Source of the DNA: Rufibacter hautae | GTDB lineage: Bacteria > Bacteroidota > Bacteroidia > Cytophagales > Hymenobacteraceae | Assembly (NCBI RefSeq): GCF_008271695.1 | Contig: NZ_VKKY01000003.1 | Location: 992,001 to 1,056,000, forward strand | Length of the DNA: 64,000 bases | Direction: 5' to 3' | Part shown: piece after piece, positions 1-9,474 of the stretch | Layout of the letters: every line of letters starts with the position of its first letter | Position numbering within the stretch: the stretch's first letter is position 1 | Made by a program: the position numbers and the translations under genes | Notes under the pieces: model-generated | Database searches by the model: none | Seen by the model: only the letters and a program-made list of their open reading frames with translations | Told to the model about the DNA's origin: nothing

Positions 1-243
1 TTGCTGTTCGGGTTGCAGGTGCTGTTTTATTTCATGGCTTGGGTAGGTTGGCAGGCAGAAGCCAAGGGTAAGAAATCAAAGCTACTACTGTTGCCTCTTT
101 ATTTTACCATCATGAATGTGGCGGTGTTTCTGGGTTTTTTCCGGTTCATTAGAAAATCGCAGCCAGCCGCTTGGGAGAAAGCCAGCAGGGCAGAAATCCC
201 TACCATCATGGTGCATCAGAAAGACGTAAGTGAGGTAGTCTGA
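1..243 (+). CDS. C-terminal end of a membrane glycosyltransferase (partial)
   Basis: The reading frame is open from the first base, so the gene begins outside the window and only the last 80 or so residues are seen. They contain two hydrophobic segments (about residues 1-17 and 27-49), then a basic tail with the sequence RFIRKSQPAAWEKASR. Bacteroidota membrane-bound family 2 glycosyltransferases of the cellulose/PNAG-synthase type often end with paired helices and a Q-x-x-W-E-K-A/S motif like this. The position at the head of a glycan locus fits. Substrate cannot be inferred from this fragment, and the family call is moderate. Confidence 0.55.
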   Translation: MLFGLQVLFYFMAWVGWQAEAKGKKSKLLLLPLYFTIMNVAVFLGFFRFIRKSQPAAWEKASRAEIPTIMVHQKDVSEVV

Positions 244-294
244 ACCTGGCAGCAGAAAACGAAGGATATACGTGAAAATTAAAGCCAGAGAAAC

Positions 295-936
295 GTGAGC
301 ATCGTACAGAAGATAAAGACAGACCCCAGATTGAAAGCATTGGCGCTTTACCTGCTCATGCCAAAGAACCAGGCAAAGCCCAGGTGGTGGGTACGGCATT
401 TCATGAATCCTTTTTACCATAAAAAGGAACATGATGCTGTCTTTCAATCGCATGCACGCTTAGATGTGCTGCCTTTCAACCCGTTTACGGTAGGCAAAAG
501 CACGGTTATAGAAGATTATGCGGTCATAAATAATGGCATGGGCCATGTGCACATCGGGGCGAACACATTTGTGGGGCTTTTCGATGTCGTGATTGGCCCG
601 GTCACCATTGGGAACCATGTTATCATTGCGCAACATGTGGTCATTTCTGGTTTAAACCATGGCTACGAGAAAGTAGGGATACCCATCAAAGATCAGCCCT
701 GTACGGTTGGAGAGATCATTGTGGAAGATGAGTGTTGGATTGGGGCAAATGCAGTTATAACGGCGGGTGTGCGAATAGGAAAACACTCTGTGGTAGCTGC
801 CGGAAGCGTTGTAACCAAAGATGTGCCCCCCTATTCAGTGGTTGGGGGAAATCCTGCAAAAATACTCAAGCGATATAACTCTGACACGGCCCAATGGGAA
901 AAACAACAGACACTACAGAAACCAGTGCTTATCTAG
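295..936 (+). CDS. Left-handed beta-helix (hexapeptide) acyltransferase
   Basis: The protein has 213 residues. From about residue 65 to 190 it shows repeated hexapeptide (I/V-G-x4) turns such as VHIGAN, VTIGNH, CWIGAN and VRIGKH, ending in the classic VVTKDVPPYSVVGGNPAKI. This is the signature of the trimeric WcaF/NodL/LacA acetyltransferase superfamily, which moves acetyl groups from acetyl-CoA to sugars. The conserved His in the region HVVISGLNHGYE is a plausible catalytic base. The only sensible start is GTG at 295. It likely O-acetylates a sugar of the surface glycan; the actual acceptor is unknown. Confidence 0.85.
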   Translation: MSIVQKIKTDPRLKALALYLLMPKNQAKPRWWVRHFMNPFYHKKEHDAVFQSHARLDVLPFNPFTVGKSTVIEDYAVINNGMGHVHIGANTFVGLFDVVIGPVTIGNHVIIAQHVVISGLNHGYEKVGIPIKDQPCTVGEIIVEDECWIGANAVITAGVRIGKHSVVAAGSVVTKDVPPYSVVGGNPAKILKRYNSDTAQWEKQQTLQKPVLI

Positions 937-974
937 AACAATGGTTAGGAAAAGAACTTGTGGAATTAACCGAA

Positions 975-1787
975 ATGGATAAACCTAAACATTATTTTCA
1001 TGAAGTAACCCTATTAGTGACGCATTACAACAGAAGCAGTTCACTGGAGCGTCTTTTGAAATCCTTTAAGGAGATGAATTGCGTGTTTGAGGACATTGTA
1101 GTGTCTGATGACGGTAGTAAGCCAGAGCATTTAGACGTGGTAAGGCAACTGCAAAAACAGTATGACTTTCAGTTGATCACCAGCCCGGTAAACAAGGGGT
1201 TGGGGCATAACATGAACAAAGGCCAGAATGCCGTCAGAACCGCTTACACTTTGTATGTGCAGGAAGACTTTGTGCCAAAATCTACTTTCCCGGCCCATTT
1301 CACAGATGGCTTGAAGATTCTGCAGCAGGAAAAGGAAATAGATCTGGTGCGTTTTTACGCTTATTTCAGATATCCGTACTTAAAACCCTATAAGAAAGGT
1401 TTTTCAGAAATGGTGTTCAAAGGGCAGCCTTGGTTCTCAAACCATTTGAAATTCTACCAATACAGTGACCACCCACATTTGAGAAGGAGCAATTTCTTTG
1501 AGAAGTTCGGGAGGTACGTGGAAGGGAAGAAAGGCGATATCACGGAGTTCAAGATGTGCCTTTCCTTTATCAAGAACGGCGGCAAAGGCGTGTATTTTGA
1601 GGAATTCTCCTCGCTTTTTGAGCAAAGGAACTCACCGGAAGAACCCAGCACCATGCAACGGGTGAATTGGCGGCAGCAACGGGTACCGGTGGTGCTTTTC
1701 TTAAGGTGGTGGTACCTCAAGGGCCGGATTCTTAAGAATGACCTGGCTTTGGCTTTAACCCAGAAATGTTTCCAAAATAAAGCTTGA
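975..1787 (+). CDS. Family 2 glycosyltransferase
   Basis: This GT-A fold enzyme opens with EVTLLVTHYNRSSSLERLL, followed by IVVSDDGSKPEH (the nucleotide-binding SDD) and a later YVQEDF acidic motif where a DxD is usual. An ATG at 894 in the same frame would overlap the acyltransferase gene by 43 bases. I chose ATG 975 because the paralogue at 2929 starts at the matching point (short N-terminus before EVTLL). It shares long blocks with that paralogue (SDHPHLRRS, FGRY, EEPST), so the two are a duplication. It probably adds one sugar to the lipid-linked oligosaccharide in the cytoplasm. Donor and acceptor are unknown. Confidence 0.82.
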   Translation: MDKPKHYFHEVTLLVTHYNRSSSLERLLKSFKEMNCVFEDIVVSDDGSKPEHLDVVRQLQKQYDFQLITSPVNKGLGHNMNKGQNAVRTAYTLYVQEDFVPKSTFPAHFTDGLKILQQEKEIDLVRFYAYFRYPYLKPYKKGFSEMVFKGQPWFSNHLKFYQYSDHPHLRRSNFFEKFGRYVEGKKGDITEFKMCLSFIKNGGKGVYFEEFSSLFEQRNSPEEPSTMQRVNWRQQRVPVVLFLRWWYLKGRILKNDLALALTQKCFQNKA

Positions 1788-1977
1788 AAAGGCTTTGTTT
1801 AGTTTAGGCGAGCATGGAAAAATAGCTTTCTACTCACTCTAAATCAGGTAAATGTTCTGTTAAGGTTAAATAATATATAAAAACGTTATATTTTCTGATT
1901 ATTTATAGGCTGAATAAAAGAAAATATTTAAATTTATGATGATAAAGTTCATCTTGTGAATCAAAACGAAGCTTCTC

Positions 1978-2835
1978 ATGAGAGTTATTAGTAATCCAGA
2001 TTGGATCAACCACCTCAAGTTTGATTATGAAAACTATGAGCAAATCCCTTCTCATGTATTTGACGAGATAAACGCCAACCTGGATAAGGTACAAAGCAAA
2101 CGGCCTTTGGTGAGCATTCTTATCTCTGCCTGGAACGAGGAGGTAAACATCCTGAGGTGCGTGGCCAGTTTGTCAAGAATGAAAACCAAGATCCCTTTTG
2201 AGATCATCGTCATTAACAATAACTCCAAGGACAGAACCCAGGATACCGTTGACAGGCTTCATGTAAGGTCCATGTTTGAGGAAAAGCAGGGGTGTGGTCC
2301 TGCCAGGCAAACGGGCCAGAAGAATGCAGCCGGGGAGTACATCCTTCTGGCAGACGCAGATTGCTTTTATCCTGCCTGCTGGGTTGATGAAATGATGAAG
2401 GTTCTGGTGAAGCAAGATGTGGTGTGTGTCTACGGACGGTACTCCTTTATCAGTGAGCCAGGTTTCCCCAGGTGGAAGCTTTACATTCTGGAGTCAATGA
2501 AGGATGTGATTTCGGAGATCAGGCAACTGAACCGACCCTACTACAATGCCTATGGTCTGAGTATGGGCTACGTGAAAGAGTTTGGCTTGAAGGTGGGCTT
2601 TATTGAGACCAATTTCTGGGGAGATGACGGGCAGCTTTGCCTGGGGTTAATGAAGTATGGGAAAATCAAACAGGTGAGGTCAAACAAAGCCCGCGCCTGG
2701 ACTAGCCCACGAACCTTGCAGCGCACCGGTAATTTCTCCCAGGCCCTTAATGCCCGGATAGTGAAAGAGTTGAAGCGCTTCAAAAACCACTTTAACACCC
2801 GCATGCCCAAGAATATAAGCATGACGAACAAGTAA
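1978..2835 (+). CDS. Family 2 glycosyltransferase
   Basis: The 285-residue protein has a GT2 core from about residue 43 (PLVSILISAWNEE), with IIVINNNSKDRTQD as the nucleotide-binding segment and LLADADCFYP as the DxD metal site. The later segment ETNFWGDDGQ holds the usual acidic catalytic-base region (ED/DD-like). The N-terminal 40 residues are not part of the GT2 fold. It sits between two paralogous GT2 genes on the same strand, preceded by about 190 AT-rich bases, so it may have its own promoter. A single-sugar transferase of the surface glycan is likely; specificity is unknown. Confidence 0.83.
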   Translation: MRVISNPDWINHLKFDYENYEQIPSHVFDEINANLDKVQSKRPLVSILISAWNEEVNILRCVASLSRMKTKIPFEIIVINNNSKDRTQDTVDRLHVRSMFEEKQGCGPARQTGQKNAAGEYILLADADCFYPACWVDEMMKVLVKQDVVCVYGRYSFISEPGFPRWKLYILESMKDVISEIRQLNRPYYNAYGLSMGYVKEFGLKVGFIETNFWGDDGQLCLGLMKYGKIKQVRSNKARAWTSPRTLQRTGNFSQALNARIVKELKRFKNHFNTRMPKNISMTNK

Positions 2836-2928
2836 AGGCCTAGGTCTCTGAATAAGTAAGGAAGGGCGGAGCCATCAAAAATGGTTTAAAAGCGCTTCAA
2901 ACATCCAGTAAATGCAACGGTATAGGAT

Positions 2929-3693
2929 ATGTACACCTTCAAAGAAGTAACTTTATTGATTACCCATTACAACAGGAGTTCTTCTTTAGAACGCCTGTTG
3001 AAAAGCTTCCGGAGTAACAATTGCGTGTTTGGAGGAATTGTGGTGTCTGATGACGCAAGTAAGCCAGAGCATTTGGCCAAGTTGCATGAACTTAAGGAGG
3101 AGTTTGGCTATAAATTAGTCACCACCCCGGTAAATAGGGGCTTAGGCAACAACATAAACAAAGGGCAGGATGCGGTCACCACTCCTTATACGCTTTATGT
3201 GCAGGAGGATTTTGAGCCGCAAAAAGGCTTCTTCAGGAAGCTGCAGGAGAGCCTGGAGATAATGGAAGAGGACAAGGGACTGGATATCATCCGTTATTAT
3301 TCTTACCTCCTTTACCCTTACCTGAAGCCGTATGGCAAGGGCTTCTCAGAGATGTACATTTATCCGTTTGCCCCTCAGTACAAGAAAGTATATTTCTATA
3401 GTGACCATCCTCATTTAAGGAGAAGCTCTTTTTTGGAGAAGTTTGGACGGTATAAAGAAGAAGGCAGTATTGATAAGTGCGAGTATTCCATGTGCGTATC
3501 TTTTATCCGGAAGAAAGGGAGGGGCCTGTTTTACAATGATTACCAATCATTGTTTGTCCAGAACAACACAGAGCAGGAGCCAAGTACTTTGGTGCGGAGC
3601 GACTGGACAAAAAGTAAAAACCCTGTAATTGCTTTTGCAAGAGGAGTGTACAGGCAAGTGAAGTACAACTTTGACCTGCACCTTGCCAGATAA
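2929..3693 (+). CDS. Family 2 glycosyltransferase, paralogue of the gene at 975
   Basis: This 254-residue GT2 enzyme begins almost at once with EVTLLITHYNRSSSLERLL. It then has IVVSDDASKPEH, NRGLGNNINKGQ, LYVQEDFEP and SDHPHLRRSSFLEKFGRY. More than half of its positions match the 975-1787 product by eye, with the same order of motifs and nearly the same length. The duplication is separated by a third, less related GT2 gene. The two copies may add similar sugars at different points of one repeat unit. Start is ATG 2929, with no longer alternative needed. Confidence 0.83.
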   Translation: MYTFKEVTLLITHYNRSSSLERLLKSFRSNNCVFGGIVVSDDASKPEHLAKLHELKEEFGYKLVTTPVNRGLGNNINKGQDAVTTPYTLYVQEDFEPQKGFFRKLQESLEIMEEDKGLDIIRYYSYLLYPYLKPYGKGFSEMYIYPFAPQYKKVYFYSDHPHLRRSSFLEKFGRYKEEGSIDKCEYSMCVSFIRKKGRGLFYNDYQSLFVQNNTEQEPSTLVRSDWTKSKNPVIAFARGVYRQVKYNFDLHLAR

Positions 3694-3757
3694 ACCACTG
3701 TGTGATTCGTGAACCCTGTGGAGGAAACCAACCTCATCTTCCTTTAGCCTTTTACCT

Positions 3758-4954
3758 ATGAATTTCGTTTTTGTCAGCCTGCAGAGAATCAATACAGATA
3801 GGGAGTCCACCTCCACTTGTTTGGCAAAGGAATTGGCGAAAAACCATAGGGTATTGTATGTGAACTCCCCCATAGACAGGAAGGCCACGCTTACCTCCCA
3901 CCATGATGCGTTTGTGACGGCTCACTTAGAGGCGATCAAAAACAAGGAAGAGCCGCTTGTGCAGTTAGATACCAACCTGTGGATGTTGAACCCGACCCGC
4001 GTGATAGAGTCCATTAACTGGGTCCCGTTTACTCCGGTATTCTCCATGCTGAACAGGCTGAACAACGAACGGTTGGGGAAAGATATTCAGGAGGCCTTGG
4101 ATGTGTTGGGCTTTGATGAGTTCGTGTTGGTCAATGACAAGGACATCTTCAGAAGCTACTACCTAAAGGAGATTCTGCGGCCCTCAAAGTACGTCTACCT
4201 AGATCGAGACTATACCCTTGGTTTGGATTATTGGAGAAAACACGGCGCTACCCTGGAACCTAAGCTGATGCAGAAGTCAGACGCAGTAGTGTGTAATTCG
4301 CTCGATTTTACAAAAAGAGCCAAAAAATACAACAACAACAGTTATTACATAGGCAATGGCTTTGATGCCAGCCAGTATGACTCTGAGAGTGTAAGAACCA
4401 TGCCGCAGGATTTGGCAGGCATTCCAGGGCCGATCATCGGTTACGTAGGTGCCCTGATCACGCTAAGGTTGGACTTGCGTTTAATGACCGATTTGGCCAA
4501 AGAGAGGCCAAACTGGAGCTTCGTCTTTATTGGCAAGGAGGACGATGATTTCAAAGCCAGTGAGTTGCATGACCTACCCAACGTGTACTTCCTGGGCTTG
4601 AAACATACCAAGGAGGTGCCGGCCTATATTGAGGGTTTTGATGTGTGCATTAATCCCCAAATTCTTAACGATATCACCAAAAGCAATTTCCCTTTGAAGG
4701 TGGTGGAATACCTGGCCATGGGAAAACCGGTGGTGGCCACTTCTACCAACACCATGCGGGAAGTGTTTCAGGACCATACGTACCTGGCCAACGGGAAAGA
4801 TGAATTCATCGCCCAGGTAGAGAAAGCCCTGCACGAGAATACAAGCGCTCTGGAAGAAAGAAGAAAAGACTTCTCCAGGGAATTTACCTGGGAAAATGTG
4901 GTGTCCGTTTTTTTGAGGTCCATTTACCCAGAGATGGAAAGCGTACCTCAATAG
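3758..4954 (+). CDS. GT-B fold glycosyltransferase (group 1 type)
   Basis: The protein has 398 residues. The N-terminal half (MNFVFVSLQRINTDREST, then HRVLYVNSP) resembles the TuaH-like branch of group 1 transferases. The C-terminal half has the GT-B nucleotide-sugar site: IIGYVGALI, NWSFVFIGKED, NVYFLGLKHTKEVPAYI, then FPLKVVEYLAMGKPVVAT with the E-x7-E-like acidic pair. No signal peptide or membrane helix is evident, so it acts at the cytoplasmic face. It is the fourth plus-strand transferase of the locus, 64 bases after the preceding gene. Retaining chemistry is expected for this fold; substrate is unknown. Confidence 0.8.
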   Translation: MNFVFVSLQRINTDRESTSTCLAKELAKNHRVLYVNSPIDRKATLTSHHDAFVTAHLEAIKNKEEPLVQLDTNLWMLNPTRVIESINWVPFTPVFSMLNRLNNERLGKDIQEALDVLGFDEFVLVNDKDIFRSYYLKEILRPSKYVYLDRDYTLGLDYWRKHGATLEPKLMQKSDAVVCNSLDFTKRAKKYNNNSYYIGNGFDASQYDSESVRTMPQDLAGIPGPIIGYVGALITLRLDLRLMTDLAKERPNWSFVFIGKEDDDFKASELHDLPNVYFLGLKHTKEVPAYIEGFDVCINPQILNDITKSNFPLKVVEYLAMGKPVVATSTNTMREVFQDHTYLANGKDEFIAQVEKALHENTSALEERRKDFSREFTWENVVSVFLRSIYPEMESVPQ

Positions 4955-5062
4955 GTTTCGGACGTGGGGCTTCAATGATTGGACTGTTTGGCCTAATCCT
5001 TTCATGAAGCATGTGACGCAGGGCTTATTGCCAGATTAATAGATTAAAATCCCCTTTTTGTT

Positions 5063-5983
5063 ATGACTGGATCTGTTCCAATTTCAATTGTAGTAGTTTC
5101 TGATGATCACTATGTGATCTTATTGGCTGCCTTGATCAAGTCTATTGAAGTCAATCATGCATCAAAAGAACCCTTGCATTTCTATGTGATTGAAGACGGG
5201 GTGAAGGACAAGACAAAAAGGAAACTGCAGTCCTCTGTGAATGCAGAAACCACTACTTTGTTTTGGATTCCTATGGCAGAAGCCGCTCCCTCGGGGATTG
5301 AGCTGCCGCTGGATAAAAGCTCCTGGCCTTTGAACATCTACATGCGGCTTTTTATTTCCTATTTCCTGCCCGAAAATGTGGAAAGAGCCATTTACCTGGA
5401 CGTGGACATGATCGTGCAGAAGGACATTAGCCTGTTGTGGAAAACGGATATCCAGGATAAGATAATCGCGGCCGTCACAGACTCAAGAATAAAGACCATT
5501 GACTGTCGCTGGGGTGGGGTGGTGAATTACAAAGAATTGAATCTTCAGGGCAGCGCGAAGTATTTCAATACGGGCCTCTTGATGATTGACATAAAGAAGT
5601 GGAAGGCTGCAGACATCACGGCCAAGGTGCTGGAGTGCATCAAGGTGAACAAAGACTTTGCGAATTTTCCGGACCAGTACGGTTTGAATGTGCTATTGGC
5701 TGACCATTGGCTGGAACTGGACGGATTGTGGAATTACTTTGCCGAAGGCGATCACACAGATCCTAACATCATCCATTTCATGTCTACCAAGCCCATCTAT
5801 AAATCATATAACTATAATCAGCATTACCAGGAGCTGTTCTACCATTATCTAAGCCAGACTCCTTGGAACGGAGAAAACCAGATAAGCTCCTCCAGAATAT
5901 ATTATGCCAAGGCCAGAAACAAGGTGCGGAAGATCATGAAGAAGTTCTTTGCCAAAAACGTGCTCATTTACCCTGGCCATTGA
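5063..5983 (+). CDS. Family 8 (LgtC-like) glycosyltransferase
   Basis: The 306-residue protein follows the GT8 pattern: PISIVVVSDDHYVILLAALIKSI at the N-terminus, LHFYVIEDG, then RAIYLDVDMIVQKDI with the DxD metal-binding motif. KYFNTGLLMIDIKKW and FPDQYGLNVLL follow, and IIHFMSTKP supplies the late His of the family (usually HFxGxxKPW). GT8 enzymes retain anomeric configuration and typically use UDP-glucose or UDP-galactose. The basic C-terminal tail (KARNKVRKIMKKFF) probably holds it at the membrane. Role in this locus is inferred from position. Confidence 0.85.
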   Translation: MTGSVPISIVVVSDDHYVILLAALIKSIEVNHASKEPLHFYVIEDGVKDKTKRKLQSSVNAETTTLFWIPMAEAAPSGIELPLDKSSWPLNIYMRLFISYFLPENVERAIYLDVDMIVQKDISLLWKTDIQDKIIAAVTDSRIKTIDCRWGGVVNYKELNLQGSAKYFNTGLLMIDIKKWKAADITAKVLECIKVNKDFANFPDQYGLNVLLADHWLELDGLWNYFAEGDHTDPNIIHFMSTKPIYKSYNYNQHYQELFYHYLSQTPWNGENQISSSRIYYAKARNKVRKIMKKFFAKNVLIYPGH

Positions 5984-6095
5984 AGACCTGTAGTTCAATA
6001 TAATTAGTAGAAAGGCCTTGATCCAATGCCTTAACCCTAGGAAGAAAAAAGAAGCCTAAACTTCTCTTTGTTCCTTATAAAGTAGATATGCTCTT

Positions 6096-6926
6096 ATGTT
6101 TCTATCTGATAAAATAAAGAAAAGGCTGGCCTTTACAAAGCCCGCTGAGCCTGTATCCAGAGACTTGAATTTCGATCACGTAAAACTTTACTATTGGAAG
6201 CCCCTGGACGGCAGCCTCAATTTCGGGGATCACCTGTCTAAGGTGATTGTCTCTAAAATCCTGGCAGATAGAAACCATTTACTGGACGAAGAAACCAAAC
6301 GGCAGCGCACCATGCTGGCGATCGGCTCGGTGCTGCATTTCGCTGGTGACAATGACGTTATCTGGGGAACCGGCGTGAACGGAAAAGTAGACGTTAGCGA
6401 GCATACCTTCACCAACCTGGATGTGCGGGCGGTCCGCGGTCCGCTTACCCGTGAGTTTTTGATGAACAGGGGAATTGCCGTGCCGGAGGTGTACGGCGAT
6501 CCGGCCTTGCTTTTGCCCCACCTGTTTCCGGGTCGTTTTCAGAAAAACGCGCAGAAACCATACGTGGTGGTGCCCAACTTGCATGACCTGAAGATTGTGA
6601 AAACGTTGCGTCTGGAAAACGTGATCTCTCCTGTCTGGGGTTGGAATAAATGCGTGGAAGAGATCCTGAAGGCCGAGTTTGTGATTGCCAGTTCTTTGCA
6701 TGGTTTGATCATCGCCGAGGCCTATGGCATACCGGCTTGCTACATCAGGTTCACCGAGACGGAAAACCTGTTCAAGTACAATGATTACCTGATGGGAACG
6801 GGCAGGGGCGAGGTTGAATTTGCCACTACCGTAGCCGAGGCGTTGAAAATGGGCGGCATGCCGGCCCCAACCTTTGACCCCACAAAGTTATTAAATGCAT
6901 TCCCAATTGACCTTTGGGAGAAATAG
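6096..6926 (+). CDS. Polysaccharide pyruvyl transferase family protein
   Basis: The product has 276 residues. The segment LNFGDHLSKVIVSKIL is typical of the family N-terminus, VRGPLTREFL and VYGDPALLLP follow, and the C-terminal ASSLHGLIIAEAYGIPACYIRF is the family hallmark (S-x-H-G). Members such as CsaB and WcaK add ketal pyruvate from phosphoenolpyruvate to a sugar. Some members instead act as GT-B-like transferases, so the exact reaction is uncertain. Its stop lies 8 bases before the flippase ATG, so the two are probably co-transcribed. Confidence 0.8.
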   Translation: MFLSDKIKKRLAFTKPAEPVSRDLNFDHVKLYYWKPLDGSLNFGDHLSKVIVSKILADRNHLLDEETKRQRTMLAIGSVLHFAGDNDVIWGTGVNGKVDVSEHTFTNLDVRAVRGPLTREFLMNRGIAVPEVYGDPALLLPHLFPGRFQKNAQKPYVVVPNLHDLKIVKTLRLENVISPVWGWNKCVEEILKAEFVIASSLHGLIIAEAYGIPACYIRFTETENLFKYNDYLMGTGRGEVEFATTVAEALKMGGMPAPTFDPTKLLNAFPIDLWEK

Positions 6927-6934
6927 GAAGTTCA

Positions 6935-8404
6935 ATGGCCGAGAATTCAGGTAAGTCTTTTTTAAAGGGAACAGTTTGGGCTATAATAGATAACTTCTTT
7001 CGGCAGGCTATTACGTTGTCGGTTTTTGTGGTTTTAGCCAGGTTGCTGGAGCCTGAGATATTTGGCCTGCTTTCCTTTTCCTTTGTTTTTGTAAACATAT
7101 TCGTGGCGGTCATCAATGACGGCATTGTCACCGCCATCGTCAGAAAAGAGAATCCAGTTGAGGCTGATTATAATACCGGGTTCTGGCTGTGCGTGGGCTG
7201 CTCCATCCCGGCGTTTCTGTTCCTCTTCTTTACCGCGAACTTTTTTGAGGAATTGACCTCGTCCAAGGGTCTGGCCACTGTGATGCGGGCAACCAGCTTC
7301 ATCATCCTAACCACGGGCCTTTCCAGTATCCATGAAGTCTGGCTCAGACGCCGAATGGACTTCAAAACCATTGCCATCCGGTCCATCATCTCGGTGGGGT
7401 TAGGCGGTTTGGTAGGGGTGTATCTGGCGATGAAAGGATACGGGGTTACCAGTGTGCTGGCACAGCAATTAACCACGGCCCTCAGTCAGCTGCTGATGCT
7501 CTGGTTCACTACCGCCTGGCGCCCGGGCCTGAACGTGTCCAAAGCCTCCTTCAGGGAAATCTTCCACTTCAGTAAGTACATCGCTTTAACCAACCTGAGT
7601 AATGCGGCCAACCAGAACAGTGACGTCTTTTTCGTTACCTATTACTTGGGCCCGGTCTCCACAGGGATCTACACCACCGGAAAGCGGATCTCCAGTACGT
7701 TGAACACTGTGATTTCCACTGCTTTGCTGCGGGTGTCCTTGCCGGCTTTCTCCAAACTGCAGAACAATGACGCGGAGCTGTCAAAGATTTATCTTCAGTC
7801 TACTACCTTAACGGCCATGGTAACGGCGCCTATTTTCGCCGGCATTGCTGTTCTGTCCAAAGATATCACCCTGCTGATCTTAGGGGAAAAGTGGCTCAAG
7901 TCGGTTCCTATTATGCAGGTGGTCACCATCATCGGGTTCTTGACATCCATTGGTTACTATAACCAAAGTATCATGGTGGCCAAAAACAAACCGCAGTGGC
8001 AAACCAGGCTTACCTTGCTATATGCCATCTCCAATGTGACCGCTTTCGTTTTGTTTACCAGATTTGGCCTTTTGGCTACGGCCCTGGCTTTTGCCGGAAG
8101 GGCCTTGTTGCTTTATCCGGTATCGGTGTGGTGTGCCCTGAAGCTAACGGGACTGCACTGGAGCCAGTACGTGAAGTCTTTGCTTCCGGCGCTCCTGGCG
8201 GCCTTATTGATGGTGATTGCCTTGGTAGAGGCCTCTGGATTTTTGCTGCAAATTCCCCTGGTGGTTAGGTTAGTTGTGCTGGTGCTCTTGGGGGCCTGCA
8301 CGTATTGTTCTTTGCTCTACGTTTTCATGCCCGGAATCTATAGGAGGTTTATGGTAGATACGGTGCAGGACAAGGTGCTCAAAAGAAAAAAAGTATACAA
8401 TTAA
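6935..8404 (+). CDS. Wzx-type lipopolysaccharide/polysaccharide flippase
   Basis: A 489-residue integral membrane protein of the MOP superfamily (MATE/Wzx/MurJ), with about 12-14 hydrophobic helices. The start FLKGTVWAIIDNFFRQAITLSVFVVLARLLEPEIFG is characteristic of the WzxC-like branch. A TTG at 6914 in frame would overlap the previous gene, and ATG 6935 is preferred. It should move undecaprenyl-diphosphate oligosaccharides from the cytoplasmic to the periplasmic leaflet. The stop overlaps the next start by one base (TAATG), indicating translational coupling with the following glycosyltransferase. No Wzy polymerase was recognised nearby. Confidence 0.88.
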   Translation: MAENSGKSFLKGTVWAIIDNFFRQAITLSVFVVLARLLEPEIFGLLSFSFVFVNIFVAVINDGIVTAIVRKENPVEADYNTGFWLCVGCSIPAFLFLFFTANFFEELTSSKGLATVMRATSFIILTTGLSSIHEVWLRRRMDFKTIAIRSIISVGLGGLVGVYLAMKGYGVTSVLAQQLTTALSQLLMLWFTTAWRPGLNVSKASFREIFHFSKYIALTNLSNAANQNSDVFFVTYYLGPVSTGIYTTGKRISSTLNTVISTALLRVSLPAFSKLQNNDAELSKIYLQSTTLTAMVTAPIFAGIAVLSKDITLLILGEKWLKSVPIMQVVTIIGFLTSIGYYNQSIMVAKNKPQWQTRLTLLYAISNVTAFVLFTRFGLLATALAFAGRALLLYPVSVWCALKLTGLHWSQYVKSLLPALLAALLMVIALVEASGFLLQIPLVVRLVVLVLLGACTYCSLLYVFMPGIYRRFMVDTVQDKVLKRKKVYN

Positions 8405-9474
8405 TGAAAAGCTTTGGGATACTTGCCTGTCCGGCCTGGTCAACGAAAGCCGGCAATCCATATAACTATATCTTGTATAGCAATATGGAAAAACAAGGCT
8501 ATCCAATTTATGAGTTTGATTTCGCGGTAAAAAACAGTGTGAAATATGCCTTGTCAGGTAAATACAAGATCTTCCATATCCATTGGCCTTCCAATGTGAT
8601 TTTTGGGGAAAGCGAGGCAAGGGCCAATATCAGACTTACTATTTTCTTTGCTTTTATAAATTTAATTCAGTTCTTCAATAAAAAGGTTGTTTGGACCGTC
8701 CATAATCTGGAAGACCATGAAGGTAAATTCCCGGCTTTACAGAAAAAGCTGAATGATTTCATGTACAAGAAAGTGGATGGTTTTATTAGCCTTAACCAAT
8801 CGGGTTTAGAGCTTATAAACCAAAAAACAGCCAAAAACCGTAAGAAAAAGACCGCGCATATTCACCATCCGCATTATAGAAACTATTACAAGAACGAGAT
8901 AAGCAGAGCCCAAGCCCGCGAGCAATTAGGGGTGCCCCATGACAAGTTCGTTTTCTTGTTTCTAGGGCAGATAAGGGCTTATAAAAACGTGACAGGCCTG
9001 GTGGAGGCTTACAAGGCGCTGCATCACCCCAATGCTCTGTTGCTCATTGCCGGCAATGTGCACGAAGATATCAGGGATGAATTACAAAAGCATCTAGAGA
9101 ATGCACCGGATATAAAGTTTGTGAATTCCTTTGTGAAAGACGAAGATCTGCAGCTGTATTTCAACTGTGCCGATGTTGTAGTTACGCCTTATAATAAAAT
9201 ATTTAATTCTGGTTCTGCTTTGCTTAATTTGAGTTTTGGCAAGCCAACTTTGGCCCCAGATTTGTGGGCTTTGAAAGAATTAAAACAGTTGGTAGGTGCC
9301 CAATGGATCAAAACCTACCAAGGCCAGATTTCTGCCGAAGTGTTGGAACAGGGCATGGCAGAAATTCGGCTTGAATCAGAGACTTCTTCTAAAAAAGGTC
9401 CGGATATTTCCTGCCTTGATCCTGAAGCAATTTCTAGAGAGACCATCGCTTTTTATGAGTCTCTTTTAGCTTAG
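8404..9474 (+). CDS. Family 4 glycosyltransferase
   Basis: The 356-residue GT-B protein has an N-terminal acceptor domain (FGILACPAWSTKAGNPYNYILY, IFHIHWP, KKVVWTVHNLEDHEG). The C-terminal donor domain has FVFLFLGQIRAYKNVTGLVEAYKAL, ALLLIAGNV and VVTPYNKIFNSGSALLNLSFGKPTLAPD. The usual E-x7-E donor motif is replaced by an S/G-rich version, as in several fucosyl- and hexosaminyl-transferases of this family. It is coupled to the flippase gene by a one-base overlap. It probably adds a sugar to the same lipid-linked unit that the flippase exports. Confidence 0.83.
   Translation: MKSFGILACPAWSTKAGNPYNYILYSNMEKQGYPIYEFDFAVKNSVKYALSGKYKIFHIHWPSNVIFGESEARANIRLTIFFAFINLIQFFNKKVVWTVHNLEDHEGKFPALQKKLNDFMYKKVDGFISLNQSGLELINQKTAKNRKKKTAHIHHPHYRNYYKNEISRAQAREQLGVPHDKFVFLFLGQIRAYKNVTGLVEAYKALHHPNALLLIAGNVHEDIRDELQKHLENAPDIKFVNSFVKDEDLQLYFNCADVVVTPYNKIFNSGSALLNLSFGKPTLAPDLWALKELKQLVGAQWIKTYQGQISAEVLEQGMAEIRLESETSSKKGPDISCLDPEAISRETIAFYESLLA

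Noticed and set aside
894-974. A longer start (ATG 894) for the first GT2 gene
   Set aside because: It would overlap the acyltransferase gene, and the paralogue at 2929 starts at the equivalent of 975.
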